The notes beneath the pieces were generated by a model. That model had not been told where the DNA came from and made no database searches. It saw only the letters and a program-made list of their open reading frames with translations. A DNA stretch of 64,000 nt from the NCBI RefSeq assembly GCF_900104255.1, contig NZ_FNKZ01000004.1:1-64000 (forward strand), read 5' to 3'. A program made the translations under genes and the position numbers. Source of the stretch: Pseudoxanthomonas sp. CF385 (GTDB taxonomy: Bacteria; Pseudomonadota; Gammaproteobacteria; Xanthomonadales; Xanthomonadaceae). Shown one piece after another: positions 27,148 to 36,516 of the stretch (the stretch's first letter is position 1; each line of letters opens with the position of its first letter).

Positions 27148-28184
27148 TACGCGGCCCTCAGCAGGGTGTGGAAATGCCATACGCCGCTTTCCCGCTTCGG
27201 GCACAAGCGTCCTGCGTCGTAGAAACCGGACGCCAATCCCTGCTGCACCGCTTCGCAGATGCGGATGTCCTCGTCCTGCACTTCATCGCTGAAGGCCTGG
27301 TCGTTGGCGATGCGCGCCAGCGCCGCCTCGTCCTGCGCGTAGTAGTAGTCGAACTCCACCCGGCAGCGCTCCGGCCCCAGGGGCAGGATGCGGTTGGTCT
27401 GCAGGCGCCCCGGCATGATGTTGAGCATCACGTTGGGAAAGACGAAGTAATAGAACGCATCGCCATCGCCATAGACGTCGCCGCTGCCGCGCAGCGGCGA
27501 GTGCTGCAGCGAATGCCAGGGGAACAGCTCCGTGTCGTAGGCGCGGTAGTCGAGCACCTTGGACAGGCCCGGGTGCACGTGCGGCAGGTGGTAGCCCTCG
27601 AGGAAGTTGTCCACGTAGACCTTCCAGTTGCACGCGATGTCGTAGCTGTCACGGCGGTGGAAGCGCATCGCGGCCAGGTCGATCGGCGCGATGCGCTCTG
27701 CGATGCCGGCGTAGACGTCCTCGAACGGCGGAACGTTCTCGTGCAGGGCGACGAACACCAGTCCCTGCCAGGCGTGCACGCGCAGCGGCGGCAGGCGGAT
27801 GTCGGCGACGTCGAAATCCACGGCGCCCTGCATCTCGGGCGCACTGCGCAGCTGCCCGTCCAGCGTGTAGGTCCAGCCGTGGTACTTGCAGTGCAGCGCG
27901 CGTGCGCCCTTGCCGTTGCACAGGGCCAGCGGGCCCGCGCGGTGGCGGCACACGTTGGGGAAGGCGCGCAGCACGCCGTCCTGGCCGCGCACCACCAGCA
28001 CCGGCACTCCGCCGACGCGCTCCACGACGTGGTCGCCGGGGTCCGCCAGCTGCTCCTGGTGGGCGACCAGCTGCCAACTGCGCTGGAACACGGCCGCCTG
28101 CTCCATCGCCAGCGTCGCCTCGCCGGTGTAGTAACGGGCGGGCAGCGCATGGGCGCGCTCAAGGGGAATGGCGGTGCTCGGCAT
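27144..28184 (-). CDS. Rieske non-haem iron oxygenase, alpha subunit (quaternary amine type)
   Basis: A 346-residue aromatic-ring-hydroxylase-type oxygenase. The Rieske cluster ligands are CRHRAGPLALC and CKYHGW, and the mononuclear iron site is DNFLEGYHLPHVHPG with its two His. The overall look (N-terminal LPARYYTGEATLAMEQAAVFQ and the C-terminal HFHTLLRAAY) is that of choline, glycine betaine, carnitine and stachydrine mono-oxygenases rather than of aromatic dioxygenases, so oxidative removal of a methyl or side group from a quaternary ammonium compound is likely. No reductase gene is adjacent; electrons must come from a partner elsewhere. The ATG at 28184 is preferred to the GTG at 28208. 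A possible promoter lies at 28270-28242. Confidence 0.82.
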   Translation of the reverse strand: MPSTAIPLERAHALPARYYTGEATLAMEQAAVFQRSWQLVAHQEQLADPGDHVVERVGGVPVLVVRGQDGVLRAFPNVCRHRAGPLALCNGKGARALHCKYHGWTYTLDGQLRSAPEMQGAVDFDVADIRLPPLRVHAWQGLVFVALHENVPPFEDVYAGIAERIAPIDLAAMRFHRRDSYDIACNWKVYVDNFLEGYHLPHVHPGLSKVLDYRAYDTELFPWHSLQHSPLRGSGDVYGDGDAFYYFVFPNVMLNIMPGRLQTNRILPLGPERCRVEFDYYYAQDEAALARIANDQAFSDEVQDEDIRICEAVQQGLASGFYDAGRLCPKRESGVWHFHTLLRAAY

Positions 28185-28241
28185 GGCGTTCCCGTCGGTG
28201 GTGGTCACGCCGCAACCCGGGTTCCCGGGCGGCGCCGCCCA

Positions 28242-28270
28242 AGCCTACGCGGCGCGAACGGGCCCGGCAA
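28242..28270 (-). promoter_or_regulatory. Putative promoter of the Rieske-permease-flavoprotein operon
   Basis: On the minus strand TTGCCG (28270-28265) and TAGGCT (28247-28242) are 17 bases apart, giving a leader of about 50 bases. Between it and the gene are GC-rich palindromes (GGGCGGCGCCGCCC and CCCGGGAACCCGGG) that could form hairpins. Base matches are moderate. Confidence 0.4.
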
Positions 28271-28324
28271 CGAAGCGCCCCGGGGCGGGGCAGGACTTTG
28301 CCGTACAGCGGAACAGGCGCGCCG

Positions 28325-28441
28325 TCAGGCGTCGCGTTCGGCCGCCTCGCGATCGTTCTCGCGCATCTCGTACCACATGCCGTTGAGGATGGCGAAGCTC
28401 GCGGCGAGGCCGGCGCCGAGTATCCAGGAGAAGTACCACAT
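28325..28441 (-). CDS. cydX: Cytochrome bd oxidase small subunit CydX
   Basis: A 38-residue single-pass membrane protein. It starts MWYFSWILGAGLAASFAILN, which is the family signature (MWYF-W-LG followed by one hydrophobic helix), and has a charged, Glu/Arg-rich tail. CydX binds the CydAB core and stabilises its haems. The ATG lies 9 bases after the cydB stop, as expected for the third gene of the cydABX operon. Confidence 0.9.
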   Translation of the reverse strand: MWYFSWILGAGLAASFAILNGMWYEMRENDREAAERDA

Positions 28442-28450
28442 GGTCGTTCC

Positions 28451-29599
28451 TCAGTAGGCGTTGTGGTTCTGTTCCATGCTTTCCGCACTCACCTTGCCGC
28501 GCAGCACGCGGTACACCCAGGCGGTGTAGAACAGGATCAGCGGCAGGAATACGCAGGTCGCCAGCAGCATCACGAACAGCGTCATGTGGCTGGACGACGC
28601 ATCCCAGAGCGTGAGGCTGGAGCCGGGATGGGTGGACGAGGGCAGCAGGAACGGGAACACCGCCAGGCCCTCGGTCAGGATGATGGCAGCGATCGCCAGC
28701 GCGGAGGCCAGGAACGCGGCCATGCCGCGGCCGGCGCGCAGCAGCCATGCCGCGGCGAGCGAGCCGGCCACGCCGAGGACGGGGAAGAGCCAGGTCCATG
28801 GCATGGCCTGGTAGTTGGCCATCCATCCGCCACGCGTGCGCGCCACCTCCTTGAACAGCGGATTGGACGCTGCGTCGGCCGCCGGCGCCGCCACCACGGC
28901 GTAGCCATCCAGGCCCAGCGCCAGCCACGCGCCGGCCGATACGAACAGCACGACCGTCGCCAGCGCCGCCCACGCGCCGAACCGGCGTGCCCGCGCCGCA
29001 ACCGGCCCCTCGGTCTTGATCACCAGCATGCTGGCGCCATGGGCCACCAGCATCGCCACGCTGACCAGCCCGCACAGCACCGCGAACGGGGACAGCAGCG
29101 CGAAGAATCCACCGGAATAGTGGATACGCAAGGTCTCGTCGAAATGGAAGGGCACGCCCAGCAACACGTTGCCCATCGCCACGCCGAACACCAGCGCCGG
29201 CACGAAGCCGCCGACGAACAGCGCCCAATCCCACGCCGCACGCCAGCGCGGGTCCTCCACCTTGCTGCGGAACTTGAAGCCGACCGGCCGCAGGATCAAG
29301 GCGAACAGGATCAGGAACATCGCCAGGTAGAAGCCGGAGAAGCTCACCGCGTACAGCGCCGGGAACGCCGCGAAGATCGCGCCGCCGCCGAGGATCAGCC
29401 AGACCTGGTTGCCTTCCCACACGGGCCCCACCACGTTCAGCACCAGCCGGCGCTCGGCATCGGTGCGCGCGACGGCGGGCAGCAGGGTGCCGACGCCCAG
29501 GTCGAAACCGTCCATCACCGCGAAACCGATCAGCAGGACGCCGAGCAGCAGCCACCAGATGAGGCGGAGCGTGGCGTAGTCGAGGGGAATCGTGTCCAT
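28451..29599 (-). CDS. cydB: Cytochrome bd ubiquinol oxidase subunit II
   Basis: A 382-residue inner-membrane protein with about nine helices, the structural partner of CydA in the quinol:oxygen oxidoreductase. The start [20 protein letters not shown] and the segments [15 protein letters not shown] and [20 protein letters not shown] are conserved CydB signatures. Its length is close to the E. coli protein (379). It begins 12 bases after the cydA stop and is followed by cydX. It serves high-affinity, non-proton-pumping oxygen reduction under low oxygen or when cbb3 is inhibited. Confidence 0.95.
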   Translation of the reverse strand: MDTIPLDYATLRLIWWLLLGVLLIGFAVMDGFDLGVGTLLPAVARTDAERRLVLNVVGPVWEGNQVWLILGGGAIFAAFPALYAVSFSGFYLAMFLILFALILRPVGFKFRSKVEDPRWRAAWDWALFVGGFVPALVFGVAMGNVLLGVPFHFDETLRIHYSGGFFALLSPFAVLCGLVSVAMLVAHGASMLVIKTEGPVAARARRFGAWAALATVVLFVSAGAWLALGLDGYAVVAAPAADAASNPLFKEVARTRGGWMANYQAMPWTWLFPVLGVAGSLAAAWLLRAGRGMAAFLASALAIAAIILTEGLAVFPFLLPSSTHPGSSLTLWDASSSHMTLFVMLLATCVFLPLILFYTAWVYRVLRGKVSAESMEQNHNAY

Positions 29600-29611
29600 G
29601 TCGTCCTCCTG

Positions 29612-31198
29612 TCAGGGTGCGGTCGTGGACGCGGGGGCGAGCGGTGCGCCGGCCTGGTCCGGGTGCCGCCCGCCGCCCGGGATGTCGTCCGGCCCCTTCA
29701 GGATCACCTTGCGCAGCAGGTACACGTCGATGACGGCGAGGGTCGTGTACACCAGCACGAAGCCGGTCAACGAAATGACGACCTGGTGCAGCTTCAGTCC
29801 GGACGCCGCCAGGAAGGTCGGCAGCACGCCATCGATGGCCCAGGGCTGCCGTCCGTACTCGGCGATCAGCCAGCCCGCCTCGATCGCCAGCCATGGCAGC
29901 GGCAGGCTGTAGAGCGCGAGTTTCAGGAACCAGCGGTAGCGGTCCAGCTTCTGCACCGTGGCCAGCCAGAACGCCACGGCGAAGAAGGCGATGAAATAGA
30001 AACCGATGCCCGCCATCAGGCGGAAACTCCAGAAAAGCGGCGCCACGCGCGGGATGGTGTCGGCCGCGGCGCGTGCGATCTCCTGCTCGGTGGCGTTGCC
30101 GATGTCCTCGCGATAGCGCTTGAGCAGCAGCGCATACCCCAGGTCGCGCCAGTGGTGGTCGAACACGGCCTTGGCCTGCACGTCGCCGCGGTCGGCGCGC
30201 AGCTGCTGCAGCGCCGCGTACGCGAGCTGGCCATTGCGGATCCGGCCCTCCGCCCGTTCGACCAGTTCGCCGATGCCCGGGATCTCCGTATTGAACGAGC
30301 GCGTGCCGATCAGGCCCATCACCCACGGGATATGCACCGCATAGTGGTTGGCGCGCGCCTCCTGGTTGGGGATCGCGAACGCGGTGAATCCCGCCGGTGC
30401 AGGCTCGGTCTCCCACATCGCCTCGATGGCGGCCAACTTCATCTTCTGGTTCTCGCCGGCCACGTAGCCGCTTTCGTCGCCCAGCACCACCACCGACAGC
30501 GCCGCGGCCAGGCCGAAACTGGCGGCCACCGCCATCGAGCGCTTGGCCAGCTCCACGTGCCGTCCCCGCAACAGGTAGAACGCGCTGATCGACATCACGA
30601 ACACCGCACCCAGCACGTAGCCGGCGCTGACCGTGTGCACGAACTTGGCCTGCGCCACGGGATTGAACAGCACCGCGGCGAAATCGGTCACTTCCATGCG
30701 CATGGTGGCCGGATTGAACTCCGCCCCCACGGGGTACTGCATCCACCCGTTGGCGATCAGGATCCAGAGCGCGGAGAAATTGGTGCCCAACGCCACCAGC
30801 CAGGTCACCATCAGGTGCTTGACCCGCGACAGCTTGTCCCAGCCGAAGAAGAACAGGCCGATGAACGTGGCCTCCAGGAAGAACGCCATCAGGCCCTCGA
30901 TGGCCAGCGGCGCCCCGAAGATGTCGCCCACGTAGTGGCTGTAGTAGGACCAGTTCATGCCGAACTGGAACTCCATCACGATGCCGGTGGCCACGCCCAT
31001 GGCGAAGTTGATGCCGAACAGCGTGCCCCAGAAGAGGGTCATGCGCCGCCAGATGTCGCGTCCGGTCATGACGTAGACGCTCTCCATGATGGCGATCATG
31101 AAGGACAGCCCCAGGGTCAGCGGCACGAAAAGGAAGTGGTACATCGCCGTCAGCGCGAATTGCAGACGGGACAGCTCGACGACGGTCATGTCCGGCAT
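29612..31198 (-). CDS. cydA: Cytochrome bd ubiquinol oxidase subunit I
   Basis: A 528-residue inner-membrane subunit that carries haems b558, b595 and d. Conserved pieces include [20 protein letters not shown] with the axial His, [13 protein letters not shown], and a long quinol loop ([27 protein letters not shown]), so it is of the E. coli long-loop bd-I type rather than the short-loop cyanide-insensitive type. The ATG at 31198 has GGGAG 10 bases before it; ATG 31189 is an alternative. A -10-like TAGAAT lies on the minus strand at 31234-31229. It is transcribed divergently from ccoN with a perfect Fnr box in the 206-base gap. Confidence 0.96.
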   Translation of the reverse strand: MPDMTVVELSRLQFALTAMYHFLFVPLTLGLSFMIAIMESVYVMTGRDIWRRMTLFWGTLFGINFAMGVATGIVMEFQFGMNWSYYSHYVGDIFGAPLAIEGLMAFFLEATFIGLFFFGWDKLSRVKHLMVTWLVALGTNFSALWILIANGWMQYPVGAEFNPATMRMEVTDFAAVLFNPVAQAKFVHTVSAGYVLGAVFVMSISAFYLLRGRHVELAKRSMAVAASFGLAAALSVVVLGDESGYVAGENQKMKLAAIEAMWETEPAPAGFTAFAIPNQEARANHYAVHIPWVMGLIGTRSFNTEIPGIGELVERAEGRIRNGQLAYAALQQLRADRGDVQAKAVFDHHWRDLGYALLLKRYREDIGNATEQEIARAAADTIPRVAPLFWSFRLMAGIGFYFIAFFAVAFWLATVQKLDRYRWFLKLALYSLPLPWLAIEAGWLIAEYGRQPWAIDGVLPTFLAASGLKLHQVVISLTGFVLVYTTLAVIDVYLLRKVILKGPDDIPGGGRHPDQAGAPLAPASTTAP

Positions 31199-31335
31199 GG
31201 GGATGCGGCTCCCGGTTGTCTGACGGGGATTCTAGCCCCGCCGCTGTCATGGGCAGGGGCGACCATCTGTCGCACCCCCCGGCGCCCCGACCTGCGGCAT
31301 CCTGCGCGCCCCGCGGCCACCGGCTCCGGGAGGGG

Positions 31336-31349
31336 TTGATCCTGATCAA
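31336..31349 (+). promoter_or_regulatory. Fnr/Anr box upstream of ccoN
   Basis: TTGATCCTGATCAA is a perfect match to TTGAT-N4-ATCAA. Placed at -41.5 it predicts transcription starting near 31384, 21 bases before the ccoN ATG, the geometry of an activated class II promoter. The matching Fnr-type regulator is encoded at 43788-44555, whose recognition helix contains ETVSR. Whether the site also affects cydA, about 140 bases away on the other side, is open. Confidence 0.85.
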
Positions 31350-31404
31350 TGCGGCCCGCCCGACCGGGCCGGAGAATCCACCGTACCAGAATAGGAGAGG
31401 CCGC

Positions 31405-32844
31405 ATGCAAGGCGTCCAGGGGACTTACAACGACAAGGTGGTGCGCCAGTTCACGGTGATGACCGTGGTCTGGGGCATCGTGGGGATGCTGGTGGGGGTG
31501 CTGATCGCCGCCCAGCTGTACTGGCCGGCCCTGAATTTCGACCTGCCGTGGTTGAGCTACGGTCGGCTGCGGCCGCTGCACACCAATGCGGTGATCTTCG
31601 CGTTCGGCGGCTGCGCGCTGTTCGCCACCAGCCTGCACGTGGTGCAGCGGACCAGCCACGTGCGGCTGATCTCGGACAAGCTGGCGGCCTTCGTGTTCTG
31701 GGGCTGGCAGCTGGTCATCGTGGCCGCCGCAGTGTCCCTGCCGCTGGGCCTGACCCAGGGCAAGGAGTACGCCGAACTGATCTGGCCGATCGACGTGCTG
31801 ATCGCGGTGGTCTGGGTCTCCTACGCCGTGCTGTTCTTCGGCACCATCGCCAAGCGCGCGGTGAAGCACATCTACGTGGCGAACTGGTTCTTCGGCGCCT
31901 ACATCATCGCCGTGGCCCTGCTGCACATCGTCAACAGCCTCGCCCTGCCCAGCGGCCTGCTGCATTCCTACCCGGTCTACAGCGGCGCGGTCGATGCGAT
32001 GGTGCAGTGGTGGTACGGCCACAACGCGGTGGGCTTCTTCCTGACCGCCGGCTTCCTCGGGATGATGTACTACTTCGTGCCGAAGCAGGCCGGCCGCCCG
32101 GTTTACTCCTACCGGCTGTCGATCGTCCACTTCTGGGCGCTGATCGCCATCTACATGTGGGCCGGCCCGCACCACCTGCACTACACCGCGCTGCCGGACT
32201 GGGCGCAGAGCCTGGGCATGGTGTTCTCGCTCATCCTGCTGGCCCCCAGCTGGGGCGGCGCCATCAACGGCGTACTGACGCTATCCGGCGTGTGGCACAA
32301 GCTGCGCACCGATCCGATCCTGAAGTTCCTGATCGTCTCGCTGTCGTTCTACATGATGTCGACCTTCGAAGGTCCGATGATGTCGATCAAGACGGTCAAC
32401 TCGCTGAGCCATTACACCGACTGGACCATCGGCCACGTGCACGCCGGCGCCCTGGGCTGGGTGGCGATGATCACCATCGGCTCGGTCTACGCGATGCTGC
32501 CCAAGCTGCTGGGCCGCGAGCAGATGCATTCGGTCAAGGCCATCGACACGCACTTCTGGCTGCACACGCTGGGCGTGGTGTTCTACATCGCCTCGATGTG
32601 GATCGCCGGCGTCATGCAGGGCCTGATGTGGCGCGCCACCAACGCCGACGGCACGCTGACCTACAGCTTCGTCGAGGCGTTGAACGCCACCTACCCCTAC
32701 TACCTGGTCCGCCTGGGCGGCGGCCTGCTGGTCTTCTGCGGCATGTTGCTGATGGCCTGGAACACCTGGAAGACCTTCCAGGCAGCCAAGTCCGTCGCGC
32801 CGCAGCCGATCCTGCAGCCCGATGCCAGCCAAGCGCGCGCCTGA
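31405..32844 (+). CDS. ccoN: cbb3-type cytochrome c oxidase subunit I
   Basis: A 479-residue haem-copper oxidase subunit with about 12 helices. Haem and copper ligands are in the expected places: [15 protein letters not shown] (low-spin haem His), [15 protein letters not shown] (CuB His), [15 protein letters not shown] (CuB His pair) and [17 protein letters not shown] (haem His pair). GGAGAGG precedes the ATG at 31405. As catalytic subunit of the C-family oxidase it reduces oxygen with very high affinity. It heads the ccoNOQP operon that continues through ccoGHIS and cydDC with hardly any gaps. Confidence 0.97.
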   Translation: MQGVQGTYNDKVVRQFTVMTVVWGIVGMLVGVLIAAQLYWPALNFDLPWLSYGRLRPLHTNAVIFAFGGCALFATSLHVVQRTSHVRLISDKLAAFVFWGWQLVIVAAAVSLPLGLTQGKEYAELIWPIDVLIAVVWVSYAVLFFGTIAKRAVKHIYVANWFFGAYIIAVALLHIVNSLALPSGLLHSYPVYSGAVDAMVQWWYGHNAVGFFLTAGFLGMMYYFVPKQAGRPVYSYRLSIVHFWALIAIYMWAGPHHLHYTALPDWAQSLGMVFSLILLAPSWGGAINGVLTLSGVWHKLRTDPILKFLIVSLSFYMMSTFEGPMMSIKTVNSLSHYTDWTIGHVHAGALGWVAMITIGSVYAMLPKLLGREQMHSVKAIDTHFWLHTLGVVFYIASMWIAGVMQGLMWRATNADGTLTYSFVEALNATYPYYLVRLGGGLLVFCGMLLMAWNTWKTFQAAKSVAPQPILQPDASQARA

Positions 32845-32856
32845 GGAGCCGACGAC

Positions 32857-33477
32857 ATGAGTAACGGAAATTCGCACGAGAAAGTCGAGAAGAACGTCGG
32901 CCTGATGGCGGTGCTGATCGCGGTGGCGGTGTCATTTGGCGGCCTGGCCGAGATCGTCCCCCTGATGTTCCAAGCCGAGGCGATCAAACCGCTGGAAGGC
33001 GTGAAGCCCTACCCGGCGCTGCAACTGGCCGGCCGCGACATCTACATCCGCGAGGGCTGCTACAACTGCCACTCGCAGATGGTCCGCACGCTGCGTTTCG
33101 AATCCGAGCGCTACGGCCACTACTCGCTGGCCGGCGAATCGGTCTACGACCGCCCGTTCCAGTGGGGCAGCAAGCGCACCGGACCGGACCTTGCCCGCGT
33201 CGGCGGTCGCTACTCCGACGACTGGCACCGCGTGCACCTGTTGAACCCGCGCGACGTGGTGCCGGAATCGAACATGCCGTCCTTCCCCTGGCTGGAAAAC
33301 GCCAGCGTCGACGGCGCCGAAGTGGCCCAGCGCATGAAGACGCTGCAGCGCATCGGCGACCCGTACACGGACGAAGAGATCAACAACGCCGCCTCCGATG
33401 TCGAAGGCCGCACAGAACTGGACGCCGTGGTCGCCTACCTGCAAGGGCTGGGCAAGGCCGCGCCGAGGGGAGGCTGA
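32857..33477 (+). CDS. ccoO: cbb3-type oxidase monohaem cytochrome c subunit
   Basis: A 206-residue membrane-anchored cytochrome c with one N-terminal helix ([20 protein letters not shown]) and a periplasmic domain. One haem c site, CYNCH, lies near residue 69 and the distal Met is in [10 protein letters not shown]. It passes electrons from CcoP to CcoN. TGAGGAG precedes the ATG. Length and composition are typical for the family. Confidence 0.96.
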   Translation: MSNGNSHEKVEKNVGLMAVLIAVAVSFGGLAEIVPLMFQAEAIKPLEGVKPYPALQLAGRDIYIREGCYNCHSQMVRTLRFESERYGHYSLAGESVYDRPFQWGSKRTGPDLARVGGRYSDDWHRVHLLNPRDVVPESNMPSFPWLENASVDGAEVAQRMKTLQRIGDPYTDEEINNAASDVEGRTELDAVVAYLQGLGKAAPRGG

Positions 33478-33480
33478 GCC

Positions 33481-33621
33481 ATGGTATCGGGGATCGTGAC
33501 CGGAGCACTGATCGTGCTCTTCATCGCCGGCTGGGCGTGGGCGTGGAGCCCGCGCCGCAAGGCTGATTTCGAGGACGCGGCTCGCATGCCGCTGGGTGAG
33601 GACGGGGAGAACAACCCATGA
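33481..33621 (+). CDS. ccoQ: cbb3-type oxidase small subunit CcoQ
   Basis: A 46-residue single-helix protein (MVSGIVTGALIVLFIAGWAW followed by a charged cytoplasmic tail). Position between ccoO and ccoP and the WAWSPRRK junction after the helix are characteristic of CcoQ/FixQ, which stabilises the oxidase complex. It starts 3 bases after ccoO and its stop overlaps the ccoP start. Confidence 0.9.
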   Translation: MVSGIVTGALIVLFIAGWAWAWSPRRKADFEDAARMPLGEDGENNP

Positions 33622-34553
33622 GCGCAGGCTGGATCGGGTTCATCGTCGCGCTGGTCGTACTGAACATCCTGGGCTGCGTGTGGCTGCTGTGGTGGACCGG
33701 CCGCCGCCGTCCCGGCGACCCCGCGCCGGAGGACACCTCCCACGTGTGGGATGGCGACCTCACCGAGTACAACAAGCCGCTGCCGAAGTGGTGGATCAAC
33801 CTCTTCTACATCACCATCGTCTTCAGCATCGGCTACATCGCCTGGTACGGCGGCCTGGGCGTGATTCCCGGCTACGCCAAGTGGTCGTCCAACGGCGAGC
33901 ACGACCAGCAGAAGGCCGTGGAAGACAAGAAGCTGGAAGCGACCTTCGCGCCCTTCGCCGGGCAGTCGATCGACGCACTGGCCAAGGATCCGAAGGCGCT
34001 GGCGCTGGGCCGCTCGATCTTCAACAACACCTGCGCCACCTGCCATGGCTCGTCGGGCCAGGGCGCCATCGGCTATCCCAACCTGACCGACAACATCTGG
34101 CATTGGGGCGGCACGCCGGACCTCGTGCTGCAGACGGTGCTGGATGGCCGCGACGGCGTGATGCCGGAATGGGGCACCGCGCTCACCAACATGGGCGGCG
34201 AGAACGCGGTCGACTACGTGGTCGCGTACGTCAACGTGCTCGGCAATCCCGAGGAAGGCATGAAGAACAACTTCATGGCCGCCCAGGGCAAGCCGCTGTA
34301 CGATGGCCTTTGCGTGGCCTGCCACGGCGTGAACGGCAAGGGCAATCCGGAACTGGGCGCGCCCGACCTGACCGACGACTACTGGCTGTACGGCAACAGC
34401 AAGGAGAGCATGCGCACCACGATCACGAAGGGTCGTCATGGCGTGATGCCCGCCCACCGCGAGCTGCTGGGCGAGACCCGCGCGCGCCTCGTGGCCTCGT
34501 ACGTCTGGTCGCTCTCGCACAAGGAGGGTCAGGCGGCAGCCGGCGCGCAATGA
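33618..34553 (+). CDS. ccoP: cbb3-type oxidase dihaem cytochrome c subunit
   Basis: A 311-residue protein with two N-terminal helices (around residues 5-25 and 60-80) and two periplasmic cytochrome c domains. Haem sites are CATCH near residue 139 and CVACH near residue 233. It receives electrons from soluble or membrane cytochromes and hands them to CcoO. The start overlaps ccoQ (ATGA) and the stop overlaps the next small gene in the same way, so expression is tightly coupled. Confidence 0.97.
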   Translation: MSAGWIGFIVALVVLNILGCVWLLWWTGRRRPGDPAPEDTSHVWDGDLTEYNKPLPKWWINLFYITIVFSIGYIAWYGGLGVIPGYAKWSSNGEHDQQKAVEDKKLEATFAPFAGQSIDALAKDPKALALGRSIFNNTCATCHGSSGQGAIGYPNLTDNIWHWGGTPDLVLQTVLDGRDGVMPEWGTALTNMGGENAVDYVVAYVNVLGNPEEGMKNNFMAAQGKPLYDGLCVACHGVNGKGNPELGAPDLTDDYWLYGNSKESMRTTITKGRHGVMPAHRELLGETRARLVASYVWSLSHKEGQAAAGAQ

Positions 34554-34846
34554 CCGATTTCACCGAGCCCCGCCTCGACCACCCGCCCCGGCCGCTCGCG
34601 CAGCGCGTCGGGGCGGTGCTCTGGCCCAGTTTCTTCGCCGCCGGCGTGGCGACGATGGTGTTCTTCGCCTTCGTCGATCCGCTGACGCTGCGCGACATGA
34701 CCTTCCCCGACCTGGCGATCAGCCGCGAACTCGGCTACACGCTGGGTTTCTTCATGTTCTGGCTGGCCACCGCCGCCAGCAGTCTCTTCACCTGGATCCT
34801 GCTGCGTCCCGCGAGCCGCTTCAACCGCGCGCTGCCGCCCGACTGA
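34550..34846 (+). CDS. Small two-helix membrane protein of the cco operon, function unknown
   Basis: A 98-residue protein I do not recognise. It has two predicted helices (around residues 22-42, AVLWPSFFAAGVATMVFFAF, and 62-85, LGYTLGFFMFWLATAASSLF) joined by a short loop with LTLRDMTFPDLAISRE. No haem or metal motif is visible. The start overlaps the ccoP stop by 4 bases, and ccoG follows after 50 bases, so it is translated with the structural subunits and could be an accessory or assembly factor for cbb3 oxidase. It is much longer than CcoQ or CcoM. Confidence 0.8.
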   Translation: MTDFTEPRLDHPPRPLAQRVGAVLWPSFFAAGVATMVFFAFVDPLTLRDMTFPDLAISRELGYTLGFFMFWLATAASSLFTWILLRPASRFNRALPPD

Positions 34847-34896
34847 GCGCGCCTGCGACAAACCGTCGCTCCCTCGCGCACGCGCGCAGCGCGAGC

Positions 34897-36516
34897 ATGA
34901 CGCCAGCCAAGACAGACACTGCCATGTCCACGCCAGCCTCGTCCCCTTCCCCCGCTCCCGACAGCAAGCGCCGCATCCCGCTGGATGTGGTCGACGCGCA
35001 GGGCAACTCGTTCTACGTCAGCGAGCGCAAGGTCTACCCGCGCGATGTGGCGGGCACGCTCAACCGGCTGCGCGTGGCAGCGGTCTGGTGGCTGCTGGGC
35101 ATGTACTACGTGTTCCCGTGGCTGAAGTGGGACGACCGCCAGGCGGTGCTGTTCGATCTTCCGGCCCGCAAGTTCTACGTGTTCGGGCTGGTTTTCTGGC
35201 CGCAGGATTTCCTGCTGCTGGCCGTGCTGCTGATCATCGCGGCGATGGCGCTGTTCTTCTTCACCGCGCTGGCGGGACGCCTGTGGTGCGGCTATGCCTG
35301 CCCCCAGACGGTGTGGACGGAAGTGTTCCTGTGGATGGAGCGCTGGACCGAGGGCGATCGCAGCGCGCGCATCAAGCTGGACGCGGCGCCGTGGAGCGCG
35401 AACAAGCTGCTGCGCAAGGGCAGCAAGCACGTGCTGTGGGCCGTGTTCGCCCTGTGGACGGGCTTCACCTTCGTCGGCTTCTTCACCCCCATCCTCGATC
35501 TCGGCGCACGCCTGTGGCCGTTCGCCTGGGGCGGCTGGGAAACCTTCTGGGTGTTCTTCTACGCCCTGGCCACGTGGGGCTTCGCCGGCGTCCTGCGCGA
35601 GCAGGTCTGCAAGTACATGTGTCCGTACGCGCGCTTCCAGGCGGCGATGTTCGACCGCAACACGCTGATCATCGCGTACGACCCGATGCGCGGCGAGCCG
35701 CGCGGCCCGCGCAAGCGCGGCCTCGGCAGCGTGCTGGAACGCGCGCGCGGCCTGCTGGAGAACACCACCGCGTACGACTACGTGATGCGCGCCGCCGCGC
35801 ATCCGAGCCTCGCCGACCAGCGGCTCGGCGCGCACGGCACCATCACCTTCGCCGGTGCCGGCGCGGTGATCGAGCCGCTGCCGAAGTTCGTCCCCGAGCA
35901 GCTGGGCGACTGCATCGACTGCACGATCTGCGTGCAGGTCTGTCCCACCGGCATCGACATCCGCAACGGCCTGCAGTACGAATGCATCGCCTGTGGCGCG
36001 TGCATCGACGCCTGCGACGACGTGATGGACAAGATGGGCTACCCGAAAGGCCTGATCCGCTACACCACCCAGAACGCCATCGACGGCAAGCCGTCGAAGG
36101 TGCTGCGCCCCCGCATCTTCGTGTACGGCGCGATCCTGCTGGCACTGGTGACGGCATGGGGCTGGGGCGTGTTCAACCGCGACGTGCTGATCGCCGAGGT
36201 GCTGCGCGACCGCAATGCGCTGTACCGCGAGGTCGCGGGTGCGCAGGTCGAGAACAGCTACACGCTCAAGCTGGTGAACAAGGATCAACAGGCGCACCGC
36301 TACCGGGTGACGCTGGCCTCGGGCTCACCCGGCATCCGCCTGCGTGATGGCGACCTGTCGGTGCGCGCCGAGCCCGAGGAAGTGCTCTCGCTGGCGGTCA
36401 CCGCCGCCGCTCCCGCCACCCTGCGCGGCCGCCATGCCGTGACGTTCACCGTCCGCGACGTCGACACCGGCACCGAGAAGACCGTGGACAGCAGTTACTT
36501 CGGACCGATCCAATGA
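34897..36516 (+). CDS. ccoG: cbb3 oxidase accessory protein CcoG (polyferredoxin-like)
   Basis: A 539-residue membrane protein with about five helices and two 4Fe-4S ferredoxin motifs (CIDCTICVQVCPTGIDIRNG and CIACGACIDACDDVMDKMGY, near residues 340-375). WCGYACPQTVWTEVF lies between the helices and an Ig-like FixG C-terminal domain closes the protein. CcoG proteins reduce copper(II) to copper(I) for CuB insertion in cbb3. No strong ribosome site is seen for the ATG at 34897; ATG 34924 is an alternative. Its stop overlaps ccoH by 4 bases. Confidence 0.95.
   Translation: MTPAKTDTAMSTPASSPSPAPDSKRRIPLDVVDAQGNSFYVSERKVYPRDVAGTLNRLRVAAVWWLLGMYYVFPWLKWDDRQAVLFDLPARKFYVFGLVFWPQDFLLLAVLLIIAAMALFFFTALAGRLWCGYACPQTVWTEVFLWMERWTEGDRSARIKLDAAPWSANKLLRKGSKHVLWAVFALWTGFTFVGFFTPILDLGARLWPFAWGGWETFWVFFYALATWGFAGVLREQVCKYMCPYARFQAAMFDRNTLIIAYDPMRGEPRGPRKRGLGSVLERARGLLENTTAYDYVMRAAAHPSLADQRLGAHGTITFAGAGAVIEPLPKFVPEQLGDCIDCTICVQVCPTGIDIRNGLQYECIACGACIDACDDVMDKMGYPKGLIRYTTQNAIDGKPSKVLRPRIFVYGAILLALVTAWGWGVFNRDVLIAEVLRDRNALYREVAGAQVENSYTLKLVNKDQQAHRYRVTLASGSPGIRLRDGDLSVRAEPEEVLSLAVTAAAPATLRGRHAVTFTVRDVDTGTEKTVDSSYFGPIQ

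Noticed and set aside
27902..31339. 1145-codon plus-strand open frame across the Rieske and cydAB genes
   Set aside because: It covers four recognised genes on the other strand and has low-complexity His/Gln/Arg-rich translation with no family match.
28245..31406. Long minus-strand open frame in another phase over cydABX
   Set aside because: The real cydA, cydB and cydX frames on the same strand have family signatures; this one has none.
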